Assembly: GCA_035631315.1 (NCBI GenBank)
Contig: DASQIZ010000114.1
Coordinates: forward strand, 1-20,571
Direction: 5' to 3'
DNA length: 20,571 nucleotides
DNA from: 40CM-2-70-7 sp035631315
Lineage (GTDB): Bacteria > Gemmatimonadota > Gemmatimonadetes > Gemmatimonadales > GWC2-71-9
The notes under the pieces: generated by a model
Told to the model about the DNA's origin: nothing
Databases searched by the model: none
The model's input: the letters and a program-made list of their open reading frames with translations, nothing else
In this document: piece after piece, positions 8,402 through 16,635 of the stretch
Layout: the number at the start of each line of letters is the position of its first letter
Numbering within the stretch: the first letter of the stretch is position 1
Position numbers and translations under genes: made by a program

Positions 8402-10918
8402 TCATCTGCGTATGGCGGTCTTGACCGGTTGCTTCACCGGCAGCGGGTTGGTGATCACCGGGATGCCGACCATCACCAGACCCCGCGCCGTGATACCGAA
8501 CAGTAACTGATTGCCCGTCGGGCCCTTGGCCACGCGCAGCGGCCCGATGATCGGGTCGCGGAGCGGGATGGAGCCGATCTGTCCACCGTGGAACGTGTCG
8601 AACACCGAGATCGAGCCGTCAGGCTGCGCGGCAAAGATCACGCGGTCGTTCTGATTCCCCGCGCCGCCGCAGGGCGGGCAGGCCCCGAACGGCGAGAACG
8701 TGTGGTTGTAGTTCATGTCCATCCCGGACGCGCCCGTCGCGGCCGGAGCGGTCACGGCGAGCCGGAGGTTGTTGTCCAGGAAGTAGATCGAGTCGGCGCG
8801 CACCGCGTTGGTAAGGCCGTTGAAGTTCGTCGCGATGGACGTGATCCGGATGCCGGTGTTGGAGATGAAGTCCGACACCTGGGCCGCCGGGCTCATGCCG
8901 GGGTCGATGTCGTCTTCGCCGGCATCCGCGGGGCCCGTGCTACCGGCGGGCGACGGGAAGCACGATACCGGAGTCTGCGTGATGGTCTGACGGCCGTCGT
9001 AGGCCATTACTCGCGCGAAGGAAGTTGAAATATTCCCACCTTCGCCGATGAACGCGTGCGTGAAGTTGCCGGTGTTCCGGACGAAGGTCGAATCCCCGAG
9101 CCCGAAGGTCGGGAAGTTGATCGTCACGCCGGCGCAGGCGGTGAGAATCACCTTGCTGGTGGTGCCGCGGATCTCCTCGACGCGGAGTGTGTCGTTCCCG
9201 CTGGCCGAGTTCTGCGCGCCGATTTCCCAGAACAGGTGCCCGAACTGCTGCGCCGGCGTCTGGGTGAGCTTCTCTTCACGCAGGGTGGCCCGGCCGCTGA
9301 ACGGATCCGAGCTCGACACAGTCGGCGTAGTCGAGTAGATGGCGTAGATCTGATTCGGATCGCACGCGGTACCGCCCGCGGCCTTGCAGGTGGTCCCCAC
9401 ATACTGGGGCCGGTCCGATACGTCGTAGTAGGTGATGACCGCCTGGAAGAAGCCGCCCACGTTCTGGATCTGGTACTTCTCGATCAGGAAGTTGGGCAGG
9501 GGTTGGCGGTATGCGAGCGCGCGCACGGCGGGCCGGGTGTCGAGGATCGACAGTTCAGTACCGCCGGAGTTCGCGACTACGACCGTGTCCTGATAGTTCC
9601 CCAACGTGTCGCTCGGCCAGAGCGCGAGACCCACTGGCTGCGGACCCGAGGTCGGGATACCCGCGGCCACGAAGGTCGAATTCGCGACCTGGAAGATCTC
9701 GAGCCGCGACAACGTGGTGTTCGTGAGGTACACCTCGTTGGTGTTCTTATTGTAGATGGCGTCGGCGATCTGGCCGCCGGCCGGCAGGGCGAACGTCCGT
9801 CCCGCGACGATGGTGACGGTGTCGGACCGTGACGCGCCCGAAGGGCTGGGCACCGTGAACACCGCGCCCGTCACGCCGCGATTCCTGGCCGTCGCGCCGT
9901 CGATGGCGAACGCCTGCACGATTACCTGCGTCGGGAAGACCGTAATCGAGTTGAGTTTCAGGGACATCGCCACCTTTTGATCGGTGGTGGTCCCCGCAAA
10001 GTTCAGCGAGTCCCCGCCGACGGGGTTGCCCAGGAGGTCGGTGACCAGGAAGCCCACCCTGGTGATACCGCTCGGATCCGTCGCGTGGATCGTGATGCTG
10101 TCATTCGCCTCGGCCCGGAGTGCCACGACCTGCGAGATCTCCGGCGGCGTGTTGTCGGTCGCGACCGACTGGATGGTGACGGTCACCGCGATGGTCGCCG
10201 CGCGACGTCCCGCCGAGTCGACCGCGAAGCCCACGACCTGGAAGGTGCCGGTCGTACCGGTGACGAGGACCGAATCCGTGAAGACCGTGGAGTCCGGGAA
10301 CGGGGGCGAGCCGGTCGAGAGGGAGTCCGCTGTCACCGCCGTCTGGCCCGCAGTGCCGCCAATGGTCCAGCCCAGGCGCCTGATGCCGCCCGCCAGCTGG
10401 ACGCCCTTGACCGTGATCGGGATGTATTTCCCGCTGCCCGCCACGGCGCCCGCGGTGGGGGCCAGCAGGAAGGCCGCGAGGGCCTGCTTGTTGGACAGGA
10501 AGATCGTGATGGTGTCGGGCTTGGAGCGGTTCCCCGCGCCGTCGCGGGCGGTGCCGACGATGAGGATCTGGCCGCCGGCGCCGACCAGCTGAGCCGAGTT
10601 GAGGCTGAAGACGTAGCTGACCGACTTCGCGCCACCCACCAGGCCTGAGTCGTGTACGGCGATGTACCCGATGCTGAACGTCAGGTCGATCGAGTCGACC
10701 GCGATGTTATCCGACGCCGTGACGTTGAAGGAGAGACCGCCGGAGATCGTCTGGCTGTCCACCTTCGGGTGGATCTTGTTCGGCGTCGTCAACGTGATCC
10801 GCGGCGCGATGTTGTCGCGTGAGACTCCGCCCGCATTGGCCGCGGTTTCGCAGCCCCCGAGCACAAGCGCGCCGAAGGCTACGGCGGCGTACAGACGCAC
10901 GTTCCGTCCTGCCCGCAT
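8402..10918 (-). CDS. Large Ig-repeat lipoprotein linked to pilQ, function unknown
   Basis: I do not recognise a named family. The 838-residue product has a lipoprotein signal with lipobox VLGGC (Cys23) followed by Glu at +2, which in the proteobacterial rule favours the outer membrane. Three Ig-like or cadherin-like beta repeats follow at about 36-141, 150-251 and 256-357; the first and third open with DNIAPRI and DNTPPEI and each shows a TASD/VDSAG-type acidic turn. The remainder (about 370-838) has repeated patterns such as NEVYLTN, DTVVVANSGG and ISVFDTFHGG, typical of beta-propeller surface proteins, plus several cysteine pairs including ACPPC. The ATG has a GAGGCGGGGG element upstream and starts 13 bp after pilQ, so it is very likely the last gene of the pil operon. 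An envelope role in pilus anchoring, secretin support or adhesion is inferred only from position. Confidence 0.85.
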   Translation of the reverse strand: MRAGRNVRLYAAVAFGALVLGGCETAANAGGVSRDNIAPRITLTTPNKIHPKVDSQTISGGLSFNVTASDNIAVDSIDLTFSIGYIAVHDSGLVGGAKSVSYVFSLNSAQLVGAGGQILIVGTARDGAGNRSKPDTITIFLSNKQALAAFLLAPTAGAVAGSGKYIPITVKGVQLAGGIRRLGWTIGGTAGQTAVTADSLSTGSPPFPDSTVFTDSVLVTGTTGTFQVVGFAVDSAGRRAATIAVTVTIQSVATDNTPPEISQVVALRAEANDSITIHATDPSGITRVGFLVTDLLGNPVGGDSLNFAGTTTDQKVAMSLKLNSITVFPTQVIVQAFAIDGATARNRGVTGAVFTVPSPSGASRSDTVTIVAGRTFALPAGGQIADAIYNKNTNEVYLTNTTLSRLEIFQVANSTFVAAGIPTSGPQPVGLALWPSDTLGNYQDTVVVANSGGTELSILDTRPAVRALAYRQPLPNFLIEKYQIQNVGGFFQAVITYYDVSDRPQYVGTTCKAAGGTACDPNQIYAIYSTTPTVSSSDPFSGRATLREEKLTQTPAQQFGHLFWEIGAQNSASGNDTLRVEEIRGTTSKVILTACAGVTINFPTFGLGDSTFVRNTGNFTHAFIGEGGNISTSFARVMAYDGRQTITQTPVSCFPSPAGSTGPADAGEDDIDPGMSPAAQVSDFISNTGIRITSIATNFNGLTNAVRADSIYFLDNNLRLAVTAPAATGASGMDMNYNHTFSPFGACPPCGGAGNQNDRVIFAAQPDGSISVFDTFHGGQIGSIPLRDPIIGPLRVAKGPTGNQLLFGITARGLVMVGIPVITNPLPVKQPVKTAIRR

Positions 10919-10931
10919 ACGAACCCCCGCC

Positions 10932-12860
10932 TCAGTTCCCGGCGCTGGTGGTCGCCAGGTCGTCGATGATGTGGGGCGTGATCAGGATCAAGAGATCGCG
11001 CCGTTCCTCTTGCTGATTCGTGAAGCCGAACAGCTTGCCCAGAATGGGCAGGTCTACAAGGAACGGGATTCCGGACTTGCTCACCGTGACGTTGGTCACG
11101 GTCAGCCCGCCAATAACGGCCGTTTCACCGTCGTTGACGAGAATCTGATTGTCTGCCTGCTGAGTCTGGATCGTGTACCCGATGTCCACCGGGGCGGTCT
11201 TCACGCTCGAGTTTTCGGCGTGGACCTCCATGAGGATCTGCCGGTTCGCCGTCACGTGCGGCGTGACCTTCAGATCGATACCGGTCTGCTGGAAGTTGAC
11301 CGTCGCGCGCGGCGCCGCGGATCCGGTGGTCTGGCCGATCGACCCGACGTCGATCACCCGGAGGGGCACCTTGTCACCGACCAGCACTTCGGCCGTGTGA
11401 TTGTCCGACGTCGTGACCGAGGGCTCCGCCTGCAGATCGGCGAGCTCCACGGTCTGCAGCGCCTGCACGAAGCTGGTCAGGTTGAAGTTCCCGATCGCGG
11501 TCGAGAAGATCAGGCTCAGGGCCGGGTTGATGACTTCCTGGCCCGCGTTGCCGAGGGCCGAGAGCGCATTACCGCCAAGGTCCACCACGGTCTGGCTCGC
11601 GGGCAACGTTCCCGTCGCGACCACGGCGTCCGGAATGCCGTCACCGTTGGTGTCGATCGGCTTCAGAGTCGAGGGGTCGGCCCGCTGGACCAGCGTATTG
11701 AAGAACTGGCAGGGATGGGCGCCCGTGATCAAGCAGCCCGAGCCGGTGCCGAGGTCGTACTTCACGCCCATGTCCTCGACGTCGGTGCGGTCGACGAAGA
11801 TCAGCTTCGCCTGAATCGAGACCTGCGGCGTGCGGACGTCGAGCGCCTGCACGAAGGCCACGTCCTGCTCGATGCGCGACTGAATATCCGTGATCACCAG
11901 TGCGTTCGTCGTCGTGTCCGCGACTACGGCGCCGCGTTTCGACACGATCGACGCCACCGCGCCCTGCAGGGCGGTCGACTTGGCGTAGTTGATCCGGACC
12001 AGCCGGGTCTCGGTCGGCACCGTGGAATCGGCCCGCGCGAGGTCGGCCTTGTTGACGACGTTGATGATGCCGCCGGGCAGAGGCTGCCAGGCCAGCGCCT
12101 GGGACTCGAGAATGGCCTGGAACGCGAGGTCCCACGGCTGATTCTTGATCTGCGCCGAGATGGTGCCTTTCACGTCCTTGCCGACGACGATGGTGCGGCC
12201 CGAGAACGCGGCGAAGCCGGCGGCGACGTCCGCGATGTCGGCCTTGTCCCACTGGACCGTGATGCGCGGAGCCTGCGACTGCGCGGCCTCGCGGGCATGG
12301 GTGGCCAGGAACTGGTCGACGGCGGCGGGATTGGCGCTCACCGGCGTCGTGACTTCGGCCGCGGGCTCACTTGCCGGCTGCGACTGAGGTGCCGGGGTAC
12401 TCGCTACCGGAGGCTGCGGAGCGGGCGCGGGCGTCGTGTTGTATTGGCTGCTCCACGCCGCGAAAGCGGTGCGGTCGGTCCCGAAGGAGACCGTCACCGA
12501 CCCGGTCTGCTGGTCGATCTTGTAGTCCTTCGAGGCGTCGAGCTCGATCACCACACGCACGACGTCGGGCTTGTACTGGGCGTAGCGGACGTTCTTCACG
12601 CCGCCGCGATTCTGTCCGTCATAGAGGACCGCGGGGCCCGTCAGGCGGGAGCCCTGGAGATCCAGGACCAGGCGCGACGGATTGGTCAGCGTGAAGTCGG
12701 TCACCTGGACCGCGCCGCGGAGGTCGATCACCACGGACACTTTCCCGGCCGCGGGGAGCACGCTCACCGCCCGGACTTCACCGTCCCCGAATCCGGAGGC
12801 CGGCAACGTTGGCGCCGCGGCGACCAGCAGGCCTGCGGCAAGGGCAGCGATGCGCTTCAT
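10932..12860 (-). CDS. pilQ: Type IV pilus secretin PilQ
   Basis: PilQ forms the outer-membrane ring through which the pilus leaves the cell. The 642-residue product has a signal peptide (about 1-22), one AMIN domain (about 28-128) that in the family binds peptidoglycan, and a Pro/Ala linker (about 143-175). An STN-type domain (about 198-272), a secretin N-domain (about 284-345) and the secretin core follow; the core shows VEDMGVKYDLG, QAEPSVTTSDN, VTPHVTANRQILMEV, VNDGETAVIGGL and PILGKLFG, and ends in LLILITPHIID. Between about 371 and 445 there is an extra stretch with Cys376, Cys384 and DTNGDGIPD at 403-411. A strong GGAGG lies 7 nt before the ATG, which overlaps the pilP stop as ATGA. 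Only one AMIN domain is present, where many proteobacterial PilQ proteins have two. Confidence 0.96.
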   Translation of the reverse strand: MKRIAALAAGLLVAAAPTLPASGFGDGEVRAVSVLPAAGKVSVVIDLRGAVQVTDFTLTNPSRLVLDLQGSRLTGPAVLYDGQNRGGVKNVRYAQYKPDVVRVVIELDASKDYKIDQQTGSVTVSFGTDRTAFAAWSSQYNTTPAPAPQPPVASTPAPQSQPASEPAAEVTTPVSANPAAVDQFLATHAREAAQSQAPRITVQWDKADIADVAAGFAAFSGRTIVVGKDVKGTISAQIKNQPWDLAFQAILESQALAWQPLPGGIINVVNKADLARADSTVPTETRLVRINYAKSTALQGAVASIVSKRGAVVADTTTNALVITDIQSRIEQDVAFVQALDVRTPQVSIQAKLIFVDRTDVEDMGVKYDLGTGSGCLITGAHPCQFFNTLVQRADPSTLKPIDTNGDGIPDAVVATGTLPASQTVVDLGGNALSALGNAGQEVINPALSLIFSTAIGNFNLTSFVQALQTVELADLQAEPSVTTSDNHTAEVLVGDKVPLRVIDVGSIGQTTGSAAPRATVNFQQTGIDLKVTPHVTANRQILMEVHAENSSVKTAPVDIGYTIQTQQADNQILVNDGETAVIGGLTVTNVTVSKSGIPFLVDLPILGKLFGFTNQQEERRDLLILITPHIIDDLATTSAGN

Positions 12861-13318
12861 TGGCTCTCCTCCGGCTTGGCGAGCGACAGGGTCTCCTGCC
12901 GCTCGAATCCGAATTCCTGCACGGTAAACGTGACGTCGCGCGGTCTGATCTGCGCGACTTTCAGGCGGCCGAGGACCTCCCCCGGCTTCACCTGGTAGCG
13001 TTTCTGCGTGGTGATGTCGCGGAGCACCGCGACGCTTCGGCCCGGATACTGCCCGTCGAAGTAGATGGCCAGGAGCTTCAAGTCGGCGAAGAGCGGACGG
13101 ACGTCGCCGTTCCGGAGGAGGGACGCGAACGGATCGCGGCCCGAGCCTTCGTACGAGAAGACCTCGCGGAGGAGCGTCGTCGAGCTGTCTTTGGCGGGCG
13201 CGGCCGGTGCGGCAGGCGTCTTCGCCGCGCTGGTGTCCTTCTTCGCCGGGGGCGGATTCTGCGCCGCCAGCGGAAGCGCGGCGAGCAGAAGTACCCCGAA
13301 CATCCGAGTCGCGGTCAT
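12857..13318 (-). CDS. pilP: Type IV pilus assembly protein PilP (no lipobox)
   Basis: PilP links the inner-membrane PilN/PilO pair to PilQ in the periplasm. The 153-residue protein has an N-terminal hydrophobic signal (about 5-19, ending LPLAAQ), an Ala/Pro/Lys-rich linker to about residue 45, then the compact PilP beta domain with SGRDPFASLL, LKLLAIYFDGQYPGRSVAVL, YQVKPGEVLGRLKVAQI and a final VTFTVQEFGFERQETLSL. It contains no cysteine at all, so unlike the classical PilP it cannot be lipidated. It should be periplasmic or held by an uncleaved signal anchor. The ATG overlaps the pilO stop and its own stop overlaps pilQ, both as ATGA. The assignment rests on the domain pattern plus fixed order in pilMNOPQ. 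Confidence 0.9.
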   Translation of the reverse strand: MTATRMFGVLLLAALPLAAQNPPPAKKDTSAAKTPAAPAAPAKDSSTTLLREVFSYEGSGRDPFASLLRNGDVRPLFADLKLLAIYFDGQYPGRSVAVLRDITTQKRYQVKPGEVLGRLKVAQIRPRDVTFTVQEFGFERQETLSLAKPEESQ

Positions 13319-13968
13319 TGCGCGCCCCCCGACTTCGCGGGCGCGGCAGCGGCGGGCTTCTTCGCCCCCGCCGGGACCGGCGCCGGTTGCGCCTTCACGT
13401 AGGTGCGGAGCGTGAGGTCCGCCTCGAGGAGTCCGCCCAGGGTGTCCCCAAGCAGCTTCATCACGCCCGGGGTCGCGGCCTTCAGGCTCACGTTCTGGGG
13501 CACCACGATGCGCGGCATGCTCGCGACGTCCGCGAAGAACTCGCCGAGCTGATCATAGTGGCCGTAGACCGACAGCCGGTACTGATAGGTGTCGAAGGGC
13601 GACCCGTGGTCCACCGACGAGGGCGCGAACTGGTTCTGCGTCACGCCGCGGATTTTCATTTTCGTCGAGATGTCGTCGAGCAGGTTCGGCACGTCGTTCT
13701 TTTCCGGCACCAGCTGGCGCATGAGCGACAGGTCCGCCTCGTACTCGTCGGCCCGCCGGCGGAGGTCTTCCACCGAGCCGCTCGCGAGATCGGCCTTCGC
13801 CTTGTTCACGACGTCCGTGAGGCTGTCGACTTTCTTCTGCTCGACGTCGATGGCCGCGGCGGTCGGCGTGTGCAGGTTGTCGTAATACAGGTAGCCGCCG
13901 CCCAGCGCGGCGATCACCAGGACCAGCATGATCTGCGACCGTTGGTCTTTCGGGATGCCGAGGGCCAT
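13315..13968 (-). CDS. pilO: Type IV pilus inner-membrane protein PilO
   Basis: PilO pairs with PilN in the inner membrane to form the alignment complex of the pilus machine. The 217-residue product has a short cytoplasmic start, one membrane segment at about 11-29 (IMLVLVIAALGGGYLYY), a coiled-coil region (about 38-90) with many Lys, Asp, Glu and Arg residues, and a ferredoxin-like periplasmic fold with LDDISTKMKIRGV, YQYRLSVYGHYDQLGEFF and MPRIVVPQNVSL. An Ala/Pro/Lys-rich tail (about 193-217) ends the protein and lies beyond the conserved domain. The ATG comes 3 bp after the pilN TAG with GAGG 7 nt upstream. The stop overlaps pilP as ATGA. Confidence 0.94.
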   Translation of the reverse strand: MALGIPKDQRSQIMLVLVIAALGGGYLYYDNLHTPTAAAIDVEQKKVDSLTDVVNKAKADLASGSVEDLRRRADEYEADLSLMRQLVPEKNDVPNLLDDISTKMKIRGVTQNQFAPSSVDHGSPFDTYQYRLSVYGHYDQLGEFFADVASMPRIVVPQNVSLKAATPGVMKLLGDTLGGLLEADLTLRTYVKAQPAPVPAGAKKPAAAAPAKSGGAQ

Positions 13969-13971
13969 GCG

Positions 13972-14688
13972 CTACCTCACCGACTGCACGAGCGGCACCG
14001 TGCGGATGAAGACCGAATCGGCCTGCTTGTACTTGAACGACACCGAGAAGGCCGTCACCGGCCGGTCCGACTCGATGACCGTCTGCGCCTGAGCGGGCGT
14101 CACGTCCGTGATCCACGGAGACGCCGCGAGCTGGCGCAGGAACGTCGTATACGCCTGGATGTCGACGGTGCGGCCGTTGAGCACGACGTTGACGGCGCTC
14201 GCGGCCGCGGCCGAGTCCACAGACGACGGCTTCGCGCCGTTGGCCCCGCTGGACGATGGGATCACCGGCGCGGTCGCCGTCTGCTGCATGTCCTGGAGCC
14301 AGGTGTAGGGCGGCAACGCCTTCGTGATCTGATCCATCAGGTGCGGCCACACATACCGCTGGCCGTCGATCTGGCGGAGCACGTTGATCTGGACGATTAG
14401 CGAATCGCGGTGCTTTTCCAGCTTCTGCTTCTCGGCGATCAGGGCGCTGAACTTGTCGGCATCGTGCTGCGCGTTGGCCAGGCTGTGGTCGACCGCCAGC
14501 TTCCTGCCGGAATCGATCAGGAAGAGCGCGGCAGAGCCGCCGCCGATCAGCACCCAGGACACCACGGCGGCGATCAGCCACGGATCCTTGATGCTGGCGA
14601 GCAGGTTCTTGAAGTCGGGGAGCTTGAACTTCGCCCCGCCTCCCGCCGCCTTCTTCTTCTGGCCGGGTAAGAGATTGACTTCAATCAT
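13972..14688 (-). CDS. pilN: Type IV pilus inner-membrane protein PilN
   Basis: The first residues, MIEVNLLPGQ, carry the NLLP motif that in the family docks into the cleft of PilM. One membrane segment lies at about 37-58 (WLIAAVVSWVLIGGGSAALF). It is followed by a coiled coil (about 60-95) and a periplasmic domain with YVWPHLMDQITKALPPYTWL and FLRQLAASPWITDV. A low-complexity Ser/Ala/Gly insert at about 142-166 separates the two halves of the periplasmic part. At 238 residues it is longer than the roughly 200 residues of proteobacterial PilN because of that insert and a lysine-rich stretch after the motif. GAGG lies 8 nt before the ATG, which overlaps the pilM stop as ATGA. pilO follows after 3 bp. 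Confidence 0.94.
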   Translation of the reverse strand: MIEVNLLPGQKKKAAGGGAKFKLPDFKNLLASIKDPWLIAAVVSWVLIGGGSAALFLIDSGRKLAVDHSLANAQHDADKFSALIAEKQKLEKHRDSLIVQINVLRQIDGQRYVWPHLMDQITKALPPYTWLQDMQQTATAPVIPSSSGANGAKPSSVDSAAAASAVNVVLNGRTVDIQAYTTFLRQLAASPWITDVTPAQAQTVIESDRPVTAFSVSFKYKQADSVFIRTVPLVQSVR

Positions 14689-15737
14689 GCCGCACGCCTC
14701 AGCGCCAGGCCCACGGAGAGCATGAGCAGAGGAGCGATCTCGTCGATCGACACGGTTTCAAACGCTTCCTGGCGGTAGGACAGCCGCTGAATCGGGCTCG
14801 CCAGCTCCACCGGCACCTTGAGCCGGGACGCCAATGCTTCGTTGATGCCGGGGATGCGCGCGCCGCCACCCGAGGTGTAGACCCGGGCCAGGCCGCCGGC
14901 GGACCGGGACGCGCTCGCCAGGAAGGCGGCCGCCCGCTCGACACCCACGGAGATCTCTTCGCCACGCTGTTCGACGTAGGACGCGAGGTCCGCACTCTGG
15001 ACCGCGCCCGTCACCGCTTTTTCGGAGTCTTCCGCCGTGAGACCCTTCTCGCGCTGCAAGTCCTCGCGGAATCGCCGGGTGCCAACGGAGAGGTCCCGGG
15101 TCAGGACGGGGACGCCGTCCTCCAGGATGTTCACGTTGGTGACTTCATGGCCGATATTGACCAAACCGACCACCCCATTCATCGCGTCGGGGTGATTCAG
15201 CTCGAAGGCGTTGTGGATGGCGAAGGCATCGACGTCGATGACGGCAGGCTGCAGTCCCGCCTCGGTCAGCAGGGAGACCCGGCTTTCGACGAGCTCCCGC
15301 TTGGCCGCCACGAGCAGGACGTTCATCTGGAGCCCCTCGGCGTTGGGGTCCAGGATCTGGAAATCGAGCTCCACGTTCGCCATGTCGAATGGCACGTGCT
15401 GCTCGGCTTCCCAGCGGATGACCTCGCGGGCGTCCGCTTCTTTCATCCGGTCCATCTGAATCTTCTTGACAATGACGTCGCGGCCGCCGACGGCCGTGAC
15501 GACCGCCTTCTGCTTGACCCCGGCGGTCGAGAACAGGCCCCGTATCGCTTCCGCGACGATGCCTGGGTCCATCACTTCGCCTTCGACGATCGCGTCGGTC
15601 GCCACTTCGGTCGTGGCAACCTTGACCAGTTCGGGTTCAGACCCGGAGTGGTCGACGACCACCAGCTTGATGATGCCGGAGCCGACGTCGAGGCCGACCG
15701 AGGTTTTTTTGCCGCCCAGGAAGCTAAGGAGCGCCAT
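14685..15737 (-). CDS. pilM: Type IV pilus actin-like ATPase PilM
   Basis: PilM is the cytoplasmic actin/FtsA-like protein that binds the PilN N-terminus and connects the assembly motor to the alignment complex. The 350-residue product shows the phosphate-1 motif SVGLDVGSGIIKLV at 13-26, WEAEQHVPFDMANVELDFQI, the second nucleotide motif GLVNIGHEVTNVNILEDG, and the adenosine-type YTSGGGARIPGINEAL. Length is typical. The ATG has AAGG 5 nt upstream and a good promoter 40-70 bp upstream, so it begins the pilMNOPQ transcript. The stop overlaps pilN as ATGA. No anomaly was seen in the nucleotide motifs. Confidence 0.96.
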   Translation of the reverse strand: MALLSFLGGKKTSVGLDVGSGIIKLVVVDHSGSEPELVKVATTEVATDAIVEGEVMDPGIVAEAIRGLFSTAGVKQKAVVTAVGGRDVIVKKIQMDRMKEADAREVIRWEAEQHVPFDMANVELDFQILDPNAEGLQMNVLLVAAKRELVESRVSLLTEAGLQPAVIDVDAFAIHNAFELNHPDAMNGVVGLVNIGHEVTNVNILEDGVPVLTRDLSVGTRRFREDLQREKGLTAEDSEKAVTGAVQSADLASYVEQRGEEISVGVERAAAFLASASRSAGGLARVYTSGGGARIPGINEALASRLKVPVELASPIQRLSYRQEAFETVSIDEIAPLLMLSVGLALRRAA

Positions 15738-15777
15738 AGTCGCCTTGAGTTAGTGACAGGGGGTTCAAGGGCAAACT

Positions 15778-15806
15778 ACAGTATGATTCACCCCTTATCC
15801 TGTCAA
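15778..15806 (-). promoter_or_regulatory. Sigma-70-type promoter of the pilMNOPQ operon
   Basis: On the minus strand a perfect TTGACA (15806-15801) is followed, after exactly 17 bases, by TACTGT (15783-15778), which matches the -10 consensus at three of six positions including both ends. Transcription would start about 30-35 nt before the pilM ATG. It lies in an AT-richer gap of 119 bp, the only sizeable non-coding space in this part of the cluster. The -10 match is modest, so the call rests mainly on the -35 box, spacing and location. Confidence 0.6.
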
Positions 15807-15856
15807 GCCTCGAAGCAACTTTAGGCAAATCAAACAACCTTTGGTCTGACCGACAC

Positions 15857-16624
15857 TTAACCCCACTGACTTAGACTAGTCCATGACCTCGACGGTAGCT
15901 TCTCCGGTGTCCCGAATTTTGATAAGACTTTATCCAATAAGGTTTTATCGTAGGATATCCACAGGCTACTGTCGCCAGTCGTCCCTGTAACTGTCACGAC
16001 ACTGCCAGACAGATGCGTGTTCGAAATGCCTGATCCTGACACTAGGAGTTTCCCTCGGACGACAATCAGACCGTTGAACGTCAGTGGACCCGTCACCGTG
16101 AGGTCCCCGTCCACCAGGAGCACCCCAGTACCGCTCCCTCCCCCTACCTCGGCGTCTCCCACAATGTGAAGAACCCCGTCTCCGGGAACTGCCGGGAGCA
16201 GGCCGTACCTCCCACCGGGGACCGTCAGGTCGGCGAGGTCCGACACCCGCGCCAAGTCCAGGTCCCCAACGAGCCTCTGGCTTGTGGCCCCTGAGTCCTG
16301 GACCCCGTCCACCCTCGCCCCCGGCGCGAGCGTGATACTACCGCCGGCGATGAGCGCCGCCTCAGGAAAAGTCACAGGCTTGAGACGCACGAGCAGACCA
16401 AGCCCGGAGCGATTCACCAAGTACAGACCGCTCCGGACTCGTGTCGCGGTACGTGGATCCCACGACTCGAGCGCCTGGGCAATTCCGACCTCTGCGACTC
16501 CCTTGGACTGAACCAGGGAAACGGATTGCTCCGAAATCCGAGTCTCGTTGATCAGGAAAACAGATCCCCCTGCCATCAAGGCTAGGGAAACAACCAATAG
16601 GAGCACGGATGAGAGTATCGACAT
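15857..16624 (-). CDS. PilX-like minor pilin/pilus-associated protein with bactofilin-like repeats
   Basis: The 255-residue product begins with one hydrophobic helix (about 4-26, SSVLLLVVSLALMAGG), followed by an amphipathic stretch with SLVQSKGVAEVGIAQALESW, as in PilX-N-type pilus proteins. From about 85 on, short beta segments repeat with Gly/Val/Asp turns (GGSITLAPGARVDGV, GVLLVDGDLTVTGPLTF, GLIVVRGKLLVSG). This resembles the right-handed beta pattern of bactofilins. No Gly-ending leader precedes the hydrophobic segment, and the frame upstream is closed by TAG five codons before the ATG. It starts 11 bp after the pilW-like stop with no clear Shine-Dalgarno sequence. Base composition falls sharply near the 3' end (15901-15960 has 23 G+C of 60). 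A role as a minor or pseudopilin-like component is inferred from neighbours. Confidence 0.75.
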   Translation of the reverse strand: MSILSSVLLLVVSLALMAGGSVFLINETRISEQSVSLVQSKGVAEVGIAQALESWDPRTATRVRSGLYLVNRSGLGLLVRLKPVTFPEAALIAGGSITLAPGARVDGVQDSGATSQRLVGDLDLARVSDLADLTVPGGRYGLLPAVPGDGVLHIVGDAEVGGGSGTGVLLVDGDLTVTGPLTFNGLIVVRGKLLVSGSGISNTHLSGSVVTVTGTTGDSSLWISYDKTLLDKVLSKFGTPEKLPSRSWTSLSQWG

Positions 16625-16635
16625 GTACCAGGGAC

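Noticed and set aside
10662..12998. Very long open frame on the + strand opposite pilQ
   Set aside because: It is antisense to the complete, motif-bearing pilQ gene and its product is Arg/Asp/Gly-rich with no recognisable domain, as expected from high-GC codon bias.
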